Origin: Catenibacterium mitsuoka_A
GTDB taxonomy: Bacteria > Bacillota_I > Bacilli_A > Erysipelotrichales > Coprobacillaceae
DNA length: 17,861 bases
NCBI RefSeq assembly: GCF_964259225.1
Contig: NZ_CAXVKN010000050.1
Direction: 5' to 3' (one strand)
In this document: in pieces, positions 1-7,628 of the stretch
Numbering within the stretch: position 1 is the stretch's first letter
How the letters are laid out: every line of letters starts with the position of its first letter
Notes under the pieces: model-generated
Database searches by the model: none
Told to the model about the DNA's origin: nothing
What the model saw: the letters and a program-made list of their open reading frames with translations, nothing else
Made by a program: the position numbers and the translations under genes

Positions 1-37
1 AATGTAACTGGTAATACTATTTTCTATAAAAAATAAC

Positions 38-502
38 TTATCTTCTTATTTCCAGTTTCTGCTTGCAATTCGGGAACGATGTTTGAATCATTCTGCATTC
101 CTTATATTTTGTCTTATTCATCGTAGTATCTTGAAATATAGCCTGACTCAAATCACATTGATTAAATAGTGTCTCCTTACTTCTCATACAAGAGAAGTTC
201 GCAAAATGACATAAACAATCATTAAATATAACCTGATCAAAGCTAGACTCAGAAAAATCACTTCCTAATAACTTGCAATTATTAAACTGCACCTGTCTAA
301 ACATACAATTATCAAATTTGATATTCGATAAATCACATTGATTAAACACTGTTTGATAAAAGTAACAATTCTCAAACACAATATCCTGTGTTGTAATATT
401 GTTGAAATGACATTGATGGAAATCACTTTGTCGATATGTTTCTTCTATCATCCAATCATTCTCATATGTTTGATTTATTAACTTATTTTCATTAAAATCC
501 AT
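38..502 (-). CDS. Pentapeptide-repeat protein
   Basis: A 154-residue protein made almost wholly of pentapeptide repeats. A central hydrophobic residue (F, L, M or Y) recurs every fifth position from F28 to F143 with almost no break, giving about 24 repeats or six coils of a right-handed quadrilateral beta-helix. Many repeats read F-x-[NQ]-C-x, so the protein is unusually cysteine-rich. There is no signal peptide or membrane segment, so it should be cytosolic. The family includes Qnr/MfpA/McbG, which mimic DNA and protect gyrase, but most members have no known role and nothing here proves that function. An upstream in-frame GTG at 511 exists. I prefer the ATG at 502 because GAGGTG sits 6 nt before it. 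The gene is transcribed away from the pyridoxamine kinase gene. Confidence 0.85.
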   Translation of the reverse strand: MDFNENKLINQTYENDWMIEETYRQSDFHQCHFNNITTQDIVFENCYFYQTVFNQCDLSNIKFDNCMFRQVQFNNCKLLGSDFSESSFDQVIFNDCLCHFANFSCMRSKETLFNQCDLSQAIFQDTTMNKTKYKECRMIQTSFPNCKQKLEIRR

Positions 503-520
503 TTCCTTCACCTCATCTCT

Positions 521-549
521 ATTATATCTTTATTGAAAAAAAGTGTCGA
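521..549 (-). promoter_or_regulatory. Promoter of the pentapeptide-repeat gene
   Basis: On the minus strand TCGACA (544-549) is followed, after 17 nt, by TATAAT (521-526), 19 nt upstream of the chosen start at 502. It is interlocked with the divergent pdxK promoter: each -35 lies inside the spacer of the other. Confidence 0.65.
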
Positions 550-560
550 TATGATAAAAT
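533..560 (+). promoter_or_regulatory. Promoter of the pyridoxamine kinase operon
   Basis: TTGAAA (533-538), a 16-nt spacer and TAAAAT (555-560), with a TG at 552-553 forming an extended -10. It lies 20 nt upstream of the ATG at 580, so the leader is very short and leaves no room for a riboswitch. Confidence 0.6.
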
Positions 561-579
561 ACTTGTACGAGGTAAGACT

Positions 580-1407
580 ATGAGACAAAAAAGAATGGCT
601 TTAATCAATGACATAACAGGCTTCGGAAGATGTTCTATTGCGGTTATGGCACCAATTATATCAACTATGCGTATTCAGGCTGTACCAGTACCTACAGCTA
701 TATTATCAACCCATACGCAGTTTCCTGTATATCACTTTGATGATTATACTAAACATATGCCTGAATATATTCAGACATATAAGGATTTGAAACTAGAATT
801 TGATGGTATTGCGACTGGTTTTCTAGGTTCAAAGGAGCAGGTGGAAATAGTTATTGATTTCATTCAATCCTTTAAACGTAAAGAAACATTCGTATTAGTA
901 GATCCAGTTATGGGAGACCATGGACATTTATATGCGACATATAGTAAAGAAATGGCAGAGAGTATGAAGAACCTTGTTCATTATGCAGATATTCTCACAC
1001 CTAACCTGACAGAACTCGTGACACTACTTGATCGTGACTATCCTGAAGTCATTCCTTCCAAAGAGGAATTAGGACAAATGTGTCATGAACTTTCATTAAA
1101 GGGACCACAGATGATTGTAGTAACAGGAATACCAATAGATGCCTCACATATCATGAATTTCATTTATGATCATGGTAAAACGTCAAGTATTATTGTGGAT
1201 CGTATTGGGCCAGATCGTAGTGGAACAGGGGATGTCGTATCAAGTGTTATTGCAGGAGGCTATTTAAATAATCATTCTTTTTATGAATGTGTTAAAAAAG
1301 CAACTGAATTCTCGTCTCAATGTATCGCCTATAGTGAAGAAATAGGCACACCAACTTATTATGGCTTATGCTTTGAACAATATTTAAGTGAATTAGGAGA
1401 TTTCTAA
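580..1407 (+). CDS. pdxY: Pyridoxamine/pyridoxal kinase (PdxK/PdxY family)
   Basis: A 275-residue ribokinase-fold kinase that phosphorylates pyridoxal, pyridoxine or pyridoxamine with ATP in B6 salvage. The N-terminus carries the family pattern ND-x-T-GFGRCS (residues 10-19), DPVMGD lies at 108-113, and the anion-hole/catalytic motif GTGD lies at 215-218, with D218 the expected base. Length is normal. It starts at ATG 580 with GAGGTAA just upstream. It opens a tight operon: the radical SAM gene begins 1 nt after its stop. PdxK and PdxY cannot be told apart by eye, so the symbol is provisional. A ThiD-like hydroxymethylpyrimidine kinase is the main alternative, but the N-terminal motif favours the pyridoxamine kinase group. 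Confidence 0.85.
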   Translation: MRQKRMALINDITGFGRCSIAVMAPIISTMRIQAVPVPTAILSTHTQFPVYHFDDYTKHMPEYIQTYKDLKLEFDGIATGFLGSKEQVEIVIDFIQSFKRKETFVLVDPVMGDHGHLYATYSKEMAESMKNLVHYADILTPNLTELVTLLDRDYPEVIPSKEELGQMCHELSLKGPQMIVVTGIPIDASHIMNFIYDHGKTSSIIVDRIGPDRSGTGDVVSSVIAGGYLNNHSFYECVKKATEFSSQCIAYSEEIGTPTYYGLCFEQYLSELGDF

Positions 1408-1408
1408 C

Positions 1409-2053
1409 ATGACTATTTTATATACACTTTATAAAAATACTTATATTGATCTTTCACATTTAGACTCTACTAAGGGAGTTACATGCTATGTGAATACAAC
1501 AAATCGTTGTCCATGTGCATGTACATTCTGTTTAAGACAAACTAAAGAGATGATGGAAAACAACTCTTTATGGTTAAAAGAAGAACCTTCTAAAGAAATG
1601 ATTATTGAAGAGTTTAAGAAATACAATCTCAATGATTTTAAAGAAATCGTCTTTTGTGGATTTGGTGAACCAATGGAAAGATGGGATGATATCAAAGAAG
1701 TCATTGATTATATCCGTTCTGTTAAGAAGGATATGAAGATTCGTATTAATACGAATGGTTTAGCTAATGATATTTATGGTAGAGATGTCACTCCAGAATA
1801 CAAAGGACGTTTTGATACAGTCTCTATCTCATTAAATGCCCCTACAAAAGAAGAATTTCTAGAATTGACACGTTCTAAGTTTGGTATTTCTTCTTTTGAT
1901 GATATGCTTGATTTCGCCAAGAAATGTAAGGCTTATGTACCAAATGTTGTATTAACTGTTGTTGATATTATTGGTGAAGAAAAGATTGAAGCATGTCAGA
2001 AAATTACAGATGAAATAGGTGTTACTTTAAGAGTAAGACCTTTTGAGGAGTAA
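1409..2053 (+). CDS. Radical SAM protein, TatD-associated type
   Basis: A 214-residue radical SAM enzyme. The cluster motif C-x3-C-x2-C is C34, C38 and C41, followed by GFGEP at about residues 84-88, which helps bind S-adenosylmethionine. The short length, the N-terminal YVNTTNRCPCAC pattern and the absence of a SPASM extension match the family usually called TatD-associated radical SAM protein (TIGR04038, from memory). Its reaction is unknown. In relatives the gene is often next to or fused with a TatD-type nuclease, but here it lies between a B6 kinase and a phosphatase. AGGAGA lies 8 nt upstream of the ATG. Translation is probably coupled on both sides (gaps of 1 and 2 nt). Confidence 0.8.
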   Translation: MTILYTLYKNTYIDLSHLDSTKGVTCYVNTTNRCPCACTFCLRQTKEMMENNSLWLKEEPSKEMIIEEFKKYNLNDFKEIVFCGFGEPMERWDDIKEVIDYIRSVKKDMKIRINTNGLANDIYGRDVTPEYKGRFDTVSISLNAPTKEEFLELTRSKFGISSFDDMLDFAKKCKAYVPNVVLTVVDIIGEEKIEACQKITDEIGVTLRVRPFEE

Positions 2054-2055
2054 AT

Positions 2056-2790
2056 ATGCAATATATGACAAGTGAAGAGCGTTTAATCGCTCTAGATAAG
2101 ATGACAAATACAAGAGATCTAGGTGGATATGAAACACAGGAAGGCTATTATACAAAAAGCCATCATTATATCCGTGCATCTTCACCCGCTAATGCGACTG
2201 AAGGAGATCTAGAAAAGCTTTATGATTATGGTGTACGTGTGACTATTGATTTACGTTCTGATTTTGAAAAAGAAGCACAGCCAACATCATTTAAAGACTA
2301 TCGTGATGTAGAAAACATTGAAATCAATTTAATGGATGATGCAGTCGTTAAGGTCGTACCCAGTGAAGTAAAAGAATATAAAGATCTTGGCGGTGTTTAT
2401 ATTTATATGTTAGAAGCACATCAGAAGCAGATCAAAGCTGTCTTTGATGTCTTTAAGGATCATTTATATGAAGGTGTTTTATTCCATTGTAGTGCTGGTA
2501 AAGACCGTACAGGTATTATTGCGGCATTATTACTAGAACTTGCAGGATGTTACGATCATGATATCGTTAAGGACTATAGTGAATCTTATGCCAATAACCA
2601 TGAAATCATAGAAGCACTTAAAGAAATGATGGATGAAGATACAGAAAACTTCCTTACATCTTCACCACGTTATATGATGATCTTCTTAGATTATCTAAGA
2701 GAACATTATGGCAGTGCCAAAGCTTATTTATACCATATCGGTATGTCTGAAGAAGATATTGAAGATATTAAACAATCTTTTATCATTTAA
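2056..2790 (+). CDS. Tyrosine/lipid phosphatase of the MptpB-like type
   Basis: A 244-residue cysteine phosphatase. The P-loop HCSAGKDRTG spans residues 144-153, with nucleophile C145 and phosphate-binding R151 (C-x5-R). The lysine-aspartate pair after SAG, together with the N-terminal NTRDLGGY motif (18-25), is typical of the Y_phosphatase3 group (M. tuberculosis PtpB, Listeria LipA), which acts on phosphotyrosine, phosphoserine and phosphoinositides. No signal peptide or membrane helix is visible, so it is probably cytosolic. GAGGAG precedes the ATG by 5 nt. It is the last gene of the pdxY operon and is followed by a strong terminator. Its substrate cannot be read from sequence. Confidence 0.85.
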   Translation: MQYMTSEERLIALDKMTNTRDLGGYETQEGYYTKSHHYIRASSPANATEGDLEKLYDYGVRVTIDLRSDFEKEAQPTSFKDYRDVENIEINLMDDAVVKVVPSEVKEYKDLGGVYIYMLEAHQKQIKAVFDVFKDHLYEGVLFHCSAGKDRTGIIAALLLELAGCYDHDIVKDYSESYANNHEIIEALKEMMDEDTENFLTSSPRYMMIFLDYLREHYGSAKAYLYHIGMSEEDIEDIKQSFII

Positions 2791-2794
2791 TGAG

Positions 2795-2840
2795 AAAAAA
2801 CACTTCTTATAAGGTATATACCTATAGGAGGTGTTTTTTT
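2795..2840 (+). terminator. Terminator hairpin that contains the next gene's ribosome binding site
   Basis: The left arm (2795-2814) pairs with the right arm (2821-2839) around a 6-nt TATATA loop, through A/T, G/C and two G-U pairs with one bulged A. It ends in a T-run. The Shine-Dalgarno AGGAGGTG (2826-2833) of the following gene lies wholly inside the 3' arm, and the T-run abuts its ATG at 2841. Confidence 0.75.
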
Positions 2841-3218
2841 ATGAACAAGAAAGAAAAAATCAGAATCATTAGATTATTACTTAAACAATATGAGAAAGAT
2901 AAAAATATACTTAATTCATTAAACCAGGCAAACTTATATCCTTCAATTAACTATGAAGATTACTATCAAACTTCATCGTCCTCTAAAGAAGACTATTTAC
3001 TTCATAGAATACAATTAAAACAGGAACTCACTAAACGAATTATATTTATTGAAAAATCTCAATCTATTATTGGTGATGAGTATTACCATATTATACTAGA
3101 AGACTATTTCTATGAACATAAACATTGGTGGAAGACATATTATTCCCGTGCTACTTATTATCGCCGACAAGAAGCAGCTATTAATGCATTTTTTGATTAT
3201 GTGACAAGTATATTGTAA
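2841..3218 (+). CDS. Small unknown protein with helix-turn-helix-like C-terminus
   Basis: A 125-residue, highly charged, tyrosine-rich, mostly helical protein with no membrane segment. The C-terminal part, about residues 95-120 (Y-Y-S-R-A-T-Y-Y-R-R-Q-E-A-A), resembles the recognition helix region of ArpU/RinA-like phage regulators and sigma region 4. It also recalls small proteins labelled MG284/MPN403 family in mollicutes and Erysipelotrichia. Both resemblances are from memory and weak. An open frame continues upstream to 2790, but AGGAGGTG at 2826-2833 places the start at ATG 2841. Expression probably depends on read-through of the preceding hairpin or on opening it. Confidence 0.6.
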   Translation: MNKKEKIRIIRLLLKQYEKDKNILNSLNQANLYPSINYEDYYQTSSSSKEDYLLHRIQLKQELTKRIIFIEKSQSIIGDEYYHIILEDYFYEHKHWWKTYYSRATYYRRQEAAINAFFDYVTSIL

Positions 3219-3242
3219 TTGTGGGGAAAATTGCGTTATAAT
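3213..3242 (+). promoter_or_regulatory. Promoter of acpP
   Basis: TTGTAA (3213-3218), an 18-nt spacer and a perfect TATAAT (3237-3242), 21 nt before the acpP ATG. The -35 overlaps the stop codon of the preceding gene. Confidence 0.6.
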
Positions 3243-3263
3243 TAGTGTTGTGAGGTGAACAAC

Positions 3264-3488
3264 ATGAATTATTTCGATAAAATCAAAGAAGCTTTAAGCA
3301 GTAAATTAAAAGGCCAGGAACTTACATTAGATTCTAACCTAAGAGATTTAGGTATTGATTCTCTTGATGTTGTAGATTTAATTATGGACTTAGAAGAAGA
3401 ATTAGGAATTGAATTCTCTGATGAGGAATTAATGTCTATTCATACAATGAAAGATGTATGTGATTTAATCGATAAAAAGAAGGCATAA
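3264..3488 (+). CDS. acpP: Acyl carrier protein
   Basis: A 74-residue acidic protein with the phosphopantetheine attachment motif GIDSLD. Ser33 is the predicted attachment site, followed by the canonical helix II pattern L-D-V-V-D-L-I-M-D-L-E-E-E. It carries growing acyl chains for fatty acid synthesis in the cytosol. Length and motif match AcpP. D-alanyl carrier protein DltC is less likely because no dlt genes are nearby. A GTG at 3255 is in frame, but TGAGGTG (3251-3257) is the ribosome binding site and points to ATG 3264. It has its own promoter and terminator, so it is probably a single-gene unit. Confidence 0.9.
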   Translation: MNYFDKIKEALSSKLKGQELTLDSNLRDLGIDSLDVVDLIMDLEEELGIEFSDEELMSIHTMKDVCDLIDKKKA

Positions 3489-3489
3489 G

Positions 3490-3522
3490 AAAAATCCAGA
3501 CAAATAATGTCTGGATTTTTTT
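3490..3522. terminator. Bidirectional terminator between acpP and murJ
   Basis: A perfect 13-bp stem (3490-3502 with 3508-3520) and a 5-nt loop, flanked by A-runs and T-runs so that it has a U-tail in both directions. It serves acpP rightward and the convergent murJ leftward. The murJ stop codon overlaps its T-run. Confidence 0.9.
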
Positions 3523-5140
3523 AAGCTTTGTTTTTAAATAGTTTACGAATAATCTTATCTACATAAGGCACACCACTCAACATTTCTAAATGATCCTTGA
3601 AGATAAATAGAATACTGAAGAAGTAGACAACTACACCTACTATTATTGCAAGAATAAGTGGAATAAAGACACGGTGGAATACCTTGAAAAGTAGATAATA
3701 TGAACCATAGGCACATGCACCCATTAAAATAGAAGCAACTAATGGTAATAAGACAGCTGTTTTAAAATTAACATGATAACCTACTAATCTATTTAAAGCA
3801 TATTGGTTACTTATACACATTTGTAAAGCATAAAGCATAGTTCCAATAACAAGTAAATAAATACCTACATCTAGGAACTGTGATGGTACTAATACAAGCA
3901 TTAATACTAAAATCACAACATGAACAACTAAAGCTTTAGCTGCGTTTCTTAAAGGGACTTTAACTGCCCCAATTGCCTGCAAGATACCGTTAGATAAAGT
4001 AGATAAACCATAAAGGACAATCGCAGGAGCACCTAGAGTCAGTGCGGTAGATGCAATCTTTAAAGTTTTAGGCTGTGGGAAGATTAATCCCATTACAGGA
4101 TAAGCAAGAACACCCATGCCTACAGCAGCAGGAATTAAAATAAGCATAGTAATAAAAGTACTATTTTTAATATTTGCACGTACTTCTTTTAAATCTTTTA
4201 ATGCATATGAACTAGAAATAGCTGGAATAGTAGCTGTACTCATAGCACTTGCGAGAGCGACAGGAACATTCATCAACACAACAAATTTACCTGCATAAAC
4301 ACCATAGAGTTTAACAACATCAATCAGTGCAACACTACGTGCCTGCATAATACCATAGAAGATAAACATATCGATAGTAGAAACTAAGTTATAGATACAT
4401 GTAGAAATAATAATTGGTGTGACTATATTTAAAATAGAACGGAAGATGGCTTTGCCTGATTGCACACGAGGATCTGCGTCTGTTTCATCAATCATATGTC
4501 TACCTTTTCTAAGGTATACACATACCATATAGATAAGAGCAACAAGAACACCAAATCCAGTACCTAAGGCACTTCCTCCGGCACCACGACTTGCTAGTAA
4601 AGTATGATTATTTGCATATGGCTGAATAAATAAATAAGCGGCACCAACAGAAACGACAGCATTCAACATTTGTTCAATAATCTGTGAGACTGATGTATAA
4701 ACAGTTGTAGAATAAGCCTGGAAATAACCTCTTAATACACCTACTAAACCAGATAAGAAAATAGTAGGACATAAAATTCTTAATGCGAATACTGCATTCT
4801 CAGTCACAATCCAAGGCGCTAAGATAAATGTAAGCAAGGCAGCAGATCCACCTACGACAACAATATAGATCAGTGCACATTTAAAAATCTTACGGGCATT
4901 ATTATACTGACGAAGAGCGAGCTTCTCACTGATTAGCTTAGAGATAGCTGTAGGAATACTGTAAGAAGAAATAAGTAATACCATTGCATAGATGTTATAT
5001 GCTGTAGAGTAATACCCATTCCCTTCATCACCAATTAAAGCGGTTAATGGACTTCTATATAAGACACCGATAATACGAACAAGTATACCAGCGAGTGCAA
5101 GGATAGAAGCCTGCTTAACAATCGATTTAGATTTGTTCAA
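3521..5140 (-). CDS. murJ: Lipid II flippase MurJ (YtgP-like, MVF family)
   Basis: A 539-residue polytopic membrane protein of the MOP superfamily with about 14 hydrophobic helices. The N-terminal stretch with GxLVRIxGxLYRxPL and GDEGNGYYSTAYxIY is typical of the B. subtilis YtgP/MurJ and SpoVB group, which flips lipid-linked peptidoglycan precursor across the membrane. Length matches YtgP. SpoVB or a teichoic/capsule flippase of the same fold is the alternative, and I see no feature excluding it. The longest frame begins at GTG 5149, but AAGGA directly abuts that codon. With TTG 5140 the spacing from AAGGAG is 8 nt, so I choose TTG. The start remains uncertain by three codons. Confidence 0.8.
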   Translation of the reverse strand: MNKSKSIVKQASILALAGILVRIIGVLYRSPLTALIGDEGNGYYSTAYNIYAMVLLISSYSIPTAISKLISEKLALRQYNNARKIFKCALIYIVVVGGSAALLTFILAPWIVTENAVFALRILCPTIFLSGLVGVLRGYFQAYSTTVYTSVSQIIEQMLNAVVSVGAAYLFIQPYANNHTLLASRGAGGSALGTGFGVLVALIYMVCVYLRKGRHMIDETDADPRVQSGKAIFRSILNIVTPIIISTCIYNLVSTIDMFIFYGIMQARSVALIDVVKLYGVYAGKFVVLMNVPVALASAMSTATIPAISSSYALKDLKEVRANIKNSTFITMLILIPAAVGMGVLAYPVMGLIFPQPKTLKIASTALTLGAPAIVLYGLSTLSNGILQAIGAVKVPLRNAAKALVVHVVILVLMLVLVPSQFLDVGIYLLVIGTMLYALQMCISNQYALNRLVGYHVNFKTAVLLPLVASILMGACAYGSYYLLFKVFHRVFIPLILAIIVGVVVYFFSILFIFKDHLEMLSGVPYVDKIIRKLFKNKA

Positions 5141-5175
5141 AATATTCACTCCTTATAAAATTCTTTCATTTTTAA

Positions 5176-5204
5176 TTTATATCATTTTTATATGGCTATT
5201 ACAA
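5176..5204 (-). promoter_or_regulatory. Promoter of murJ
   Basis: On the minus strand TTGTAA (5199-5204), a 17-nt spacer and TATAAA (5176-5181), 35 nt upstream of the TTG start at 5140. Confidence 0.55.
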
Positions 5205-5275
5205 TATATTCACCAAAACATCTGCTAAGTTTTTATAATAATATTTTTAAAAATCTCCCAGGTTTATATGTTTTA

Positions 5276-5284
5276 TGATATACT
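5276..5284 (+). promoter_or_regulatory. Extended -10 promoter of pyrFE
   Basis: TGATATACT at 5276-5284 is an extended -10 element 32 nt before the pyrF ATG. No good -35 lies 16-18 nt upstream. I see no PyrR-type attenuator hairpins in the 5205-5316 leader. Confidence 0.45.
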
Positions 5285-5316
5285 TCATAGAGAATAAAAA
5301 AATTGGAGGGTAGTTT

Positions 5317-6021
5317 ATGACTAAAAGCAGAGTAATTATTGCACTCGATTTCAAAAACAAAGCTGATGTTCTTGAATTCCTAGATAAATTTGATGAACCG
5401 CTCTTTGTGAAGGTAGGTATGGAACTCTTCTATGGAGAAGGACCTGCAATCATTCAGGCTATCAAAGAAAGAGGACATTCAATCTTCTTAGACTTGAAAT
5501 TACATGATATTCCTCATACAGTAAAGATGGCTATGAAGAATTTAGCACGTCTTGATGTTGATATCGTTAATGTTCATGCATCAGGTTCTAAGGCTATGAT
5601 GCAGGCTGCAATTGAAGGTTTAGAAGAAGAAAAGGGCAAGGATCGTCCTTTATGTATTGCAGTTACATGTCTTACTTCTTTAAGTCAGGAAGTATTAGAT
5701 GATGAATTAGGTATTCATGAACCTATTCAGGATGTCGCAATCAGATGGGCTAAGAATGCAAAAGAAGTAGGACTTGATGGTGTTGTATGCTCACCATTAG
5801 AATCTAAAGGTATTCATGATGCAGTAGGAGCAGATTTCTTAACAGTAACTCCAGGTATCAGACTTGCAAGTGATGCTAAAGATGACCAGAAGCGTGTGAC
5901 TACACCAGCTATGGCTAAAGATATGACTTCTAGCTATATTGTAGTAGGTCGTACAATTACTAAGGCAGCTGATCCAGTAGCTGCTTATAAAGAAGTATTT
6001 AATCAATTTCAAGGAGAATAA
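5317..6021 (+). CDS. pyrF: Orotidine 5'-phosphate decarboxylase
   Basis: A 234-residue TIM-barrel enzyme that converts OMP to UMP, the last step of de novo pyrimidine synthesis. It has the N-terminal ALDF motif with D11, K32 in FVKVG, and the active-site signature D59-x-K61-x-H-D64 in DLKLHDIP. Near the C-terminus are the phosphate-binding TPGIR and VVGRTI segments. Length is normal for the short bacterial type. GGAGGG lies 8 nt before the ATG. pyrE starts 2 nt after the stop, so the two are co-translated. The other pyr genes are not in this window. Confidence 0.96.
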   Translation: MTKSRVIIALDFKNKADVLEFLDKFDEPLFVKVGMELFYGEGPAIIQAIKERGHSIFLDLKLHDIPHTVKMAMKNLARLDVDIVNVHASGSKAMMQAAIEGLEEEKGKDRPLCIAVTCLTSLSQEVLDDELGIHEPIQDVAIRWAKNAKEVGLDGVVCSPLESKGIHDAVGADFLTVTPGIRLASDAKDDQKRVTTPAMAKDMTSSYIVVGRTITKAADPVAAYKEVFNQFQGE

Positions 6022-6023
6022 TA

Positions 6024-6662
6024 ATGAGTAGAGAAGAATTAATTGCGAAAGATTTATTAAGTATCAAGGCTGTATTCTTAAGCCCTGATGAACCATTTAC
6101 TTGGGCTTCAGGTATTAAATCACCAATCTATTGTGATAATAGATTAACTTTATCTTATCCAAAAGTAAGAAATGATATCGAAAAAGGTTTAGCTGAGTTA
6201 GTACAGGAAAACTATCCTGATTGTGAAGTATTAATGGGTACTTCAACTGCTGGTATTGCACATGCTGCATTAGTGGCTGATATCTTAAATAAACCAATGG
6301 GATATGTACGTGGTTCAAATAAGTCTCATGGACGTCAGAACCGTATTGAAGGTGCTGTAAGAGAAGGTATGAAGGTTGTAGTAGTAGAAGACTTAATTTC
6401 CACTGGTGGATCTTCTTTAGAAGTAGTAGATGCATTAAGAGAAGCTGGCTGTGAAGTATTAGGACTAGTTGCTATCTTCACTTATGGTTTAAAGGATTCT
6501 ATCAAGAACTTTGCAGATAAGGATTGTCATTTCGTAACTTTATCTAACTATGATGCACTTCTTCCTGTTGCTGTAGAACATAACTACATTAAAGAAGAAG
6601 CATTAGAAAAGCTTAAAGCATGGAAAGTTGATCCACATGATGAAAGCTGGATGACTAAATAA
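6024..6662 (+). CDS. pyrE: Orotate phosphoribosyltransferase
   Basis: A 212-residue type I phosphoribosyltransferase that joins orotate to PRPP, giving OMP, the substrate of the pyrF product encoded just upstream. The PRPP-binding signature VVVVEDLISTGGS spans about residues 118-130, with acidic pair E122-D123. The flexible catalytic loop region RGSNKSHGRQNRIEG lies at about 96-110. Length fits the Gram-positive PyrE group. AAGGAG lies 8 nt before the ATG, inside the end of pyrF. A leftward frame inside this gene (6115-6435) is only a shadow. Confidence 0.96.
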   Translation: MSREELIAKDLLSIKAVFLSPDEPFTWASGIKSPIYCDNRLTLSYPKVRNDIEKGLAELVQENYPDCEVLMGTSTAGIAHAALVADILNKPMGYVRGSNKSHGRQNRIEGAVREGMKVVVVEDLISTGGSSLEVVDALREAGCEVLGLVAIFTYGLKDSIKNFADKDCHFVTLSNYDALLPVAVEHNYIKEEALEKLKAWKVDPHDESWMTK

Positions 6663-6669
6663 TTCATCT

Positions 6670-6696
6670 AGGAGGGGATATCCCTCCTTTTTTTTT
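6670..6696 (+). terminator. Terminator of pyrFE
   Basis: A GC-rich stem AGGAGGG/CCCTCCT with a short GATAT loop, followed by a run of nine or more T residues. It separates pyrimidine genes from the teichoic acid block. Confidence 0.9.
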
Positions 6697-6730
6697 ACGT
6701 ATAAATAAAGTATAATAAAAAAGGCTAATA

Positions 6731-6759
6731 TTGCTTTTTGAAGTATAATGCTGTATAAA
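6731..6759 (+). promoter_or_regulatory. Candidate promoter of tagG
   Basis: TTGCTT (6731-6736), a 17-nt spacer and TATAAA (6754-6759), 31 nt upstream of the tagG start. A second -10-like TATAAT at 6744-6749 lacks a matching -35. Confidence 0.45.
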
Positions 6760-6790
6760 TATTAAGATAGATTATTAAGGAGGATCCAAC

Positions 6791-7594
6791 GTGTTAGAGG
6801 CTGTAAAATATGTAATCAAAGAAAACAGCGAGAACTTATTTCGTATTTATTCTATTTCGAAATATGAAGTACTAGCTGACATGCGTGATTCAAAGTTAGG
6901 TTTATTCTGGAACTTTGCGAATCCAATTATTCAAGTATTAACATATTGGTTTGTATTTGGATTAGTATTAAATCGTAAGTCAGTAGATGGTATTGAATAT
7001 ATCTGGTGGATGCTTGGAGGTATGGTTGTATGGTTCTTTATTTCTCCATGTATTACTGCAGGATGTAATGCTATCTTCTCTAAAATAAATATTATTACTA
7101 AAATGAAATTCCCAGTCAGTGTCCTTCCAGCAACAGTGGTATTATCTAAACTATTTGACCACTTCTGCTTGATGTGTATATTGACAATACTATTCTGTTT
7201 TGCTGGATATTATCCATCATTACATTGGGTAGGACTTATTTATTATTGTTTCTGTGGTGTTGTCTTCTCTATTTCTTTATCAATGACAACATCTGTTCTC
7301 AATATGCTTGCACGTGATACAAGAAAGTTAGTGCTTGCTATTATGCGTTTATTATTATACATGACTCCAATCCTATGGAATGTAAAGAGCCTTCCATCTA
7401 TTCTACAGAGAATCATGTTAACTAACCCTATTTATTATATTGTACAGGGCTATCGTGATTGTTTCTTTTATCATCGTGGAATTATGTATTATAAATATTC
7501 TGCTTTCTGTTTCTGGGCTATTACTGCTTTCTTATTTATATTTGGAAGCTGTATTATGTATAAATTCAAATCTAAGTTTGTAGACTTTATTTAG
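6791..7594 (+). CDS. tagG: Teichoic acid ABC exporter, permease subunit (TagG-like)
   Basis: A 267-residue ABC-2 type permease with an N-terminal amphipathic stretch (R-D-S-K-L-G-L-F-W-N-F-A-N-P at about 35-48) and about six membrane helices. This layout is typical of TagG/TarG and of O-antigen Wzm permeases. It pairs with the ATPase encoded at 9449 to move a lipid-linked polymer across the membrane. The CDP-glycerol transferases downstream suggest wall teichoic acid. The start is GTG 6791, with AAGGAGG 7 nt upstream. An IS607-family element now separates it from its partner gene. AGGAGG overlapping the stop (7593-7598) was probably the ribosome binding site of tagH before insertion. Substrate assignment rests on context, so another polysaccharide is possible. 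Confidence 0.85.
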   Translation: MLEAVKYVIKENSENLFRIYSISKYEVLADMRDSKLGLFWNFANPIIQVLTYWFVFGLVLNRKSVDGIEYIWWMLGGMVVWFFISPCITAGCNAIFSKINIITKMKFPVSVLPATVVLSKLFDHFCLMCILTILFCFAGYYPSLHWVGLIYYCFCGVVFSISLSMTTSVLNMLARDTRKLVLAIMRLLLYMTPILWNVKSLPSILQRIMLTNPIYYIVQGYRDCFFYHRGIMYYKYSAFCFWAITAFLFIFGSCIMYKFKSKFVDFI

Positions 7595-7628
7595 GAGGAA
7601 AATATAAGTAACTAAATATATTGACTGT

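Noticed and set aside
6115..6435. 106-codon leftward frame inside pyrE
   Set aside because: It lies wholly antisense to a clear pyrE, has leucine/histidine-rich shadow composition and no ribosome binding site.
7594..7595. Alternative left boundary of the IS607 element at the first GG
   Set aside because: Joining here gives TTTAGG-CAGG-CATT-ATG, a less canonical ribosome binding site than joining at 7597-7598. It cannot be fully excluded.
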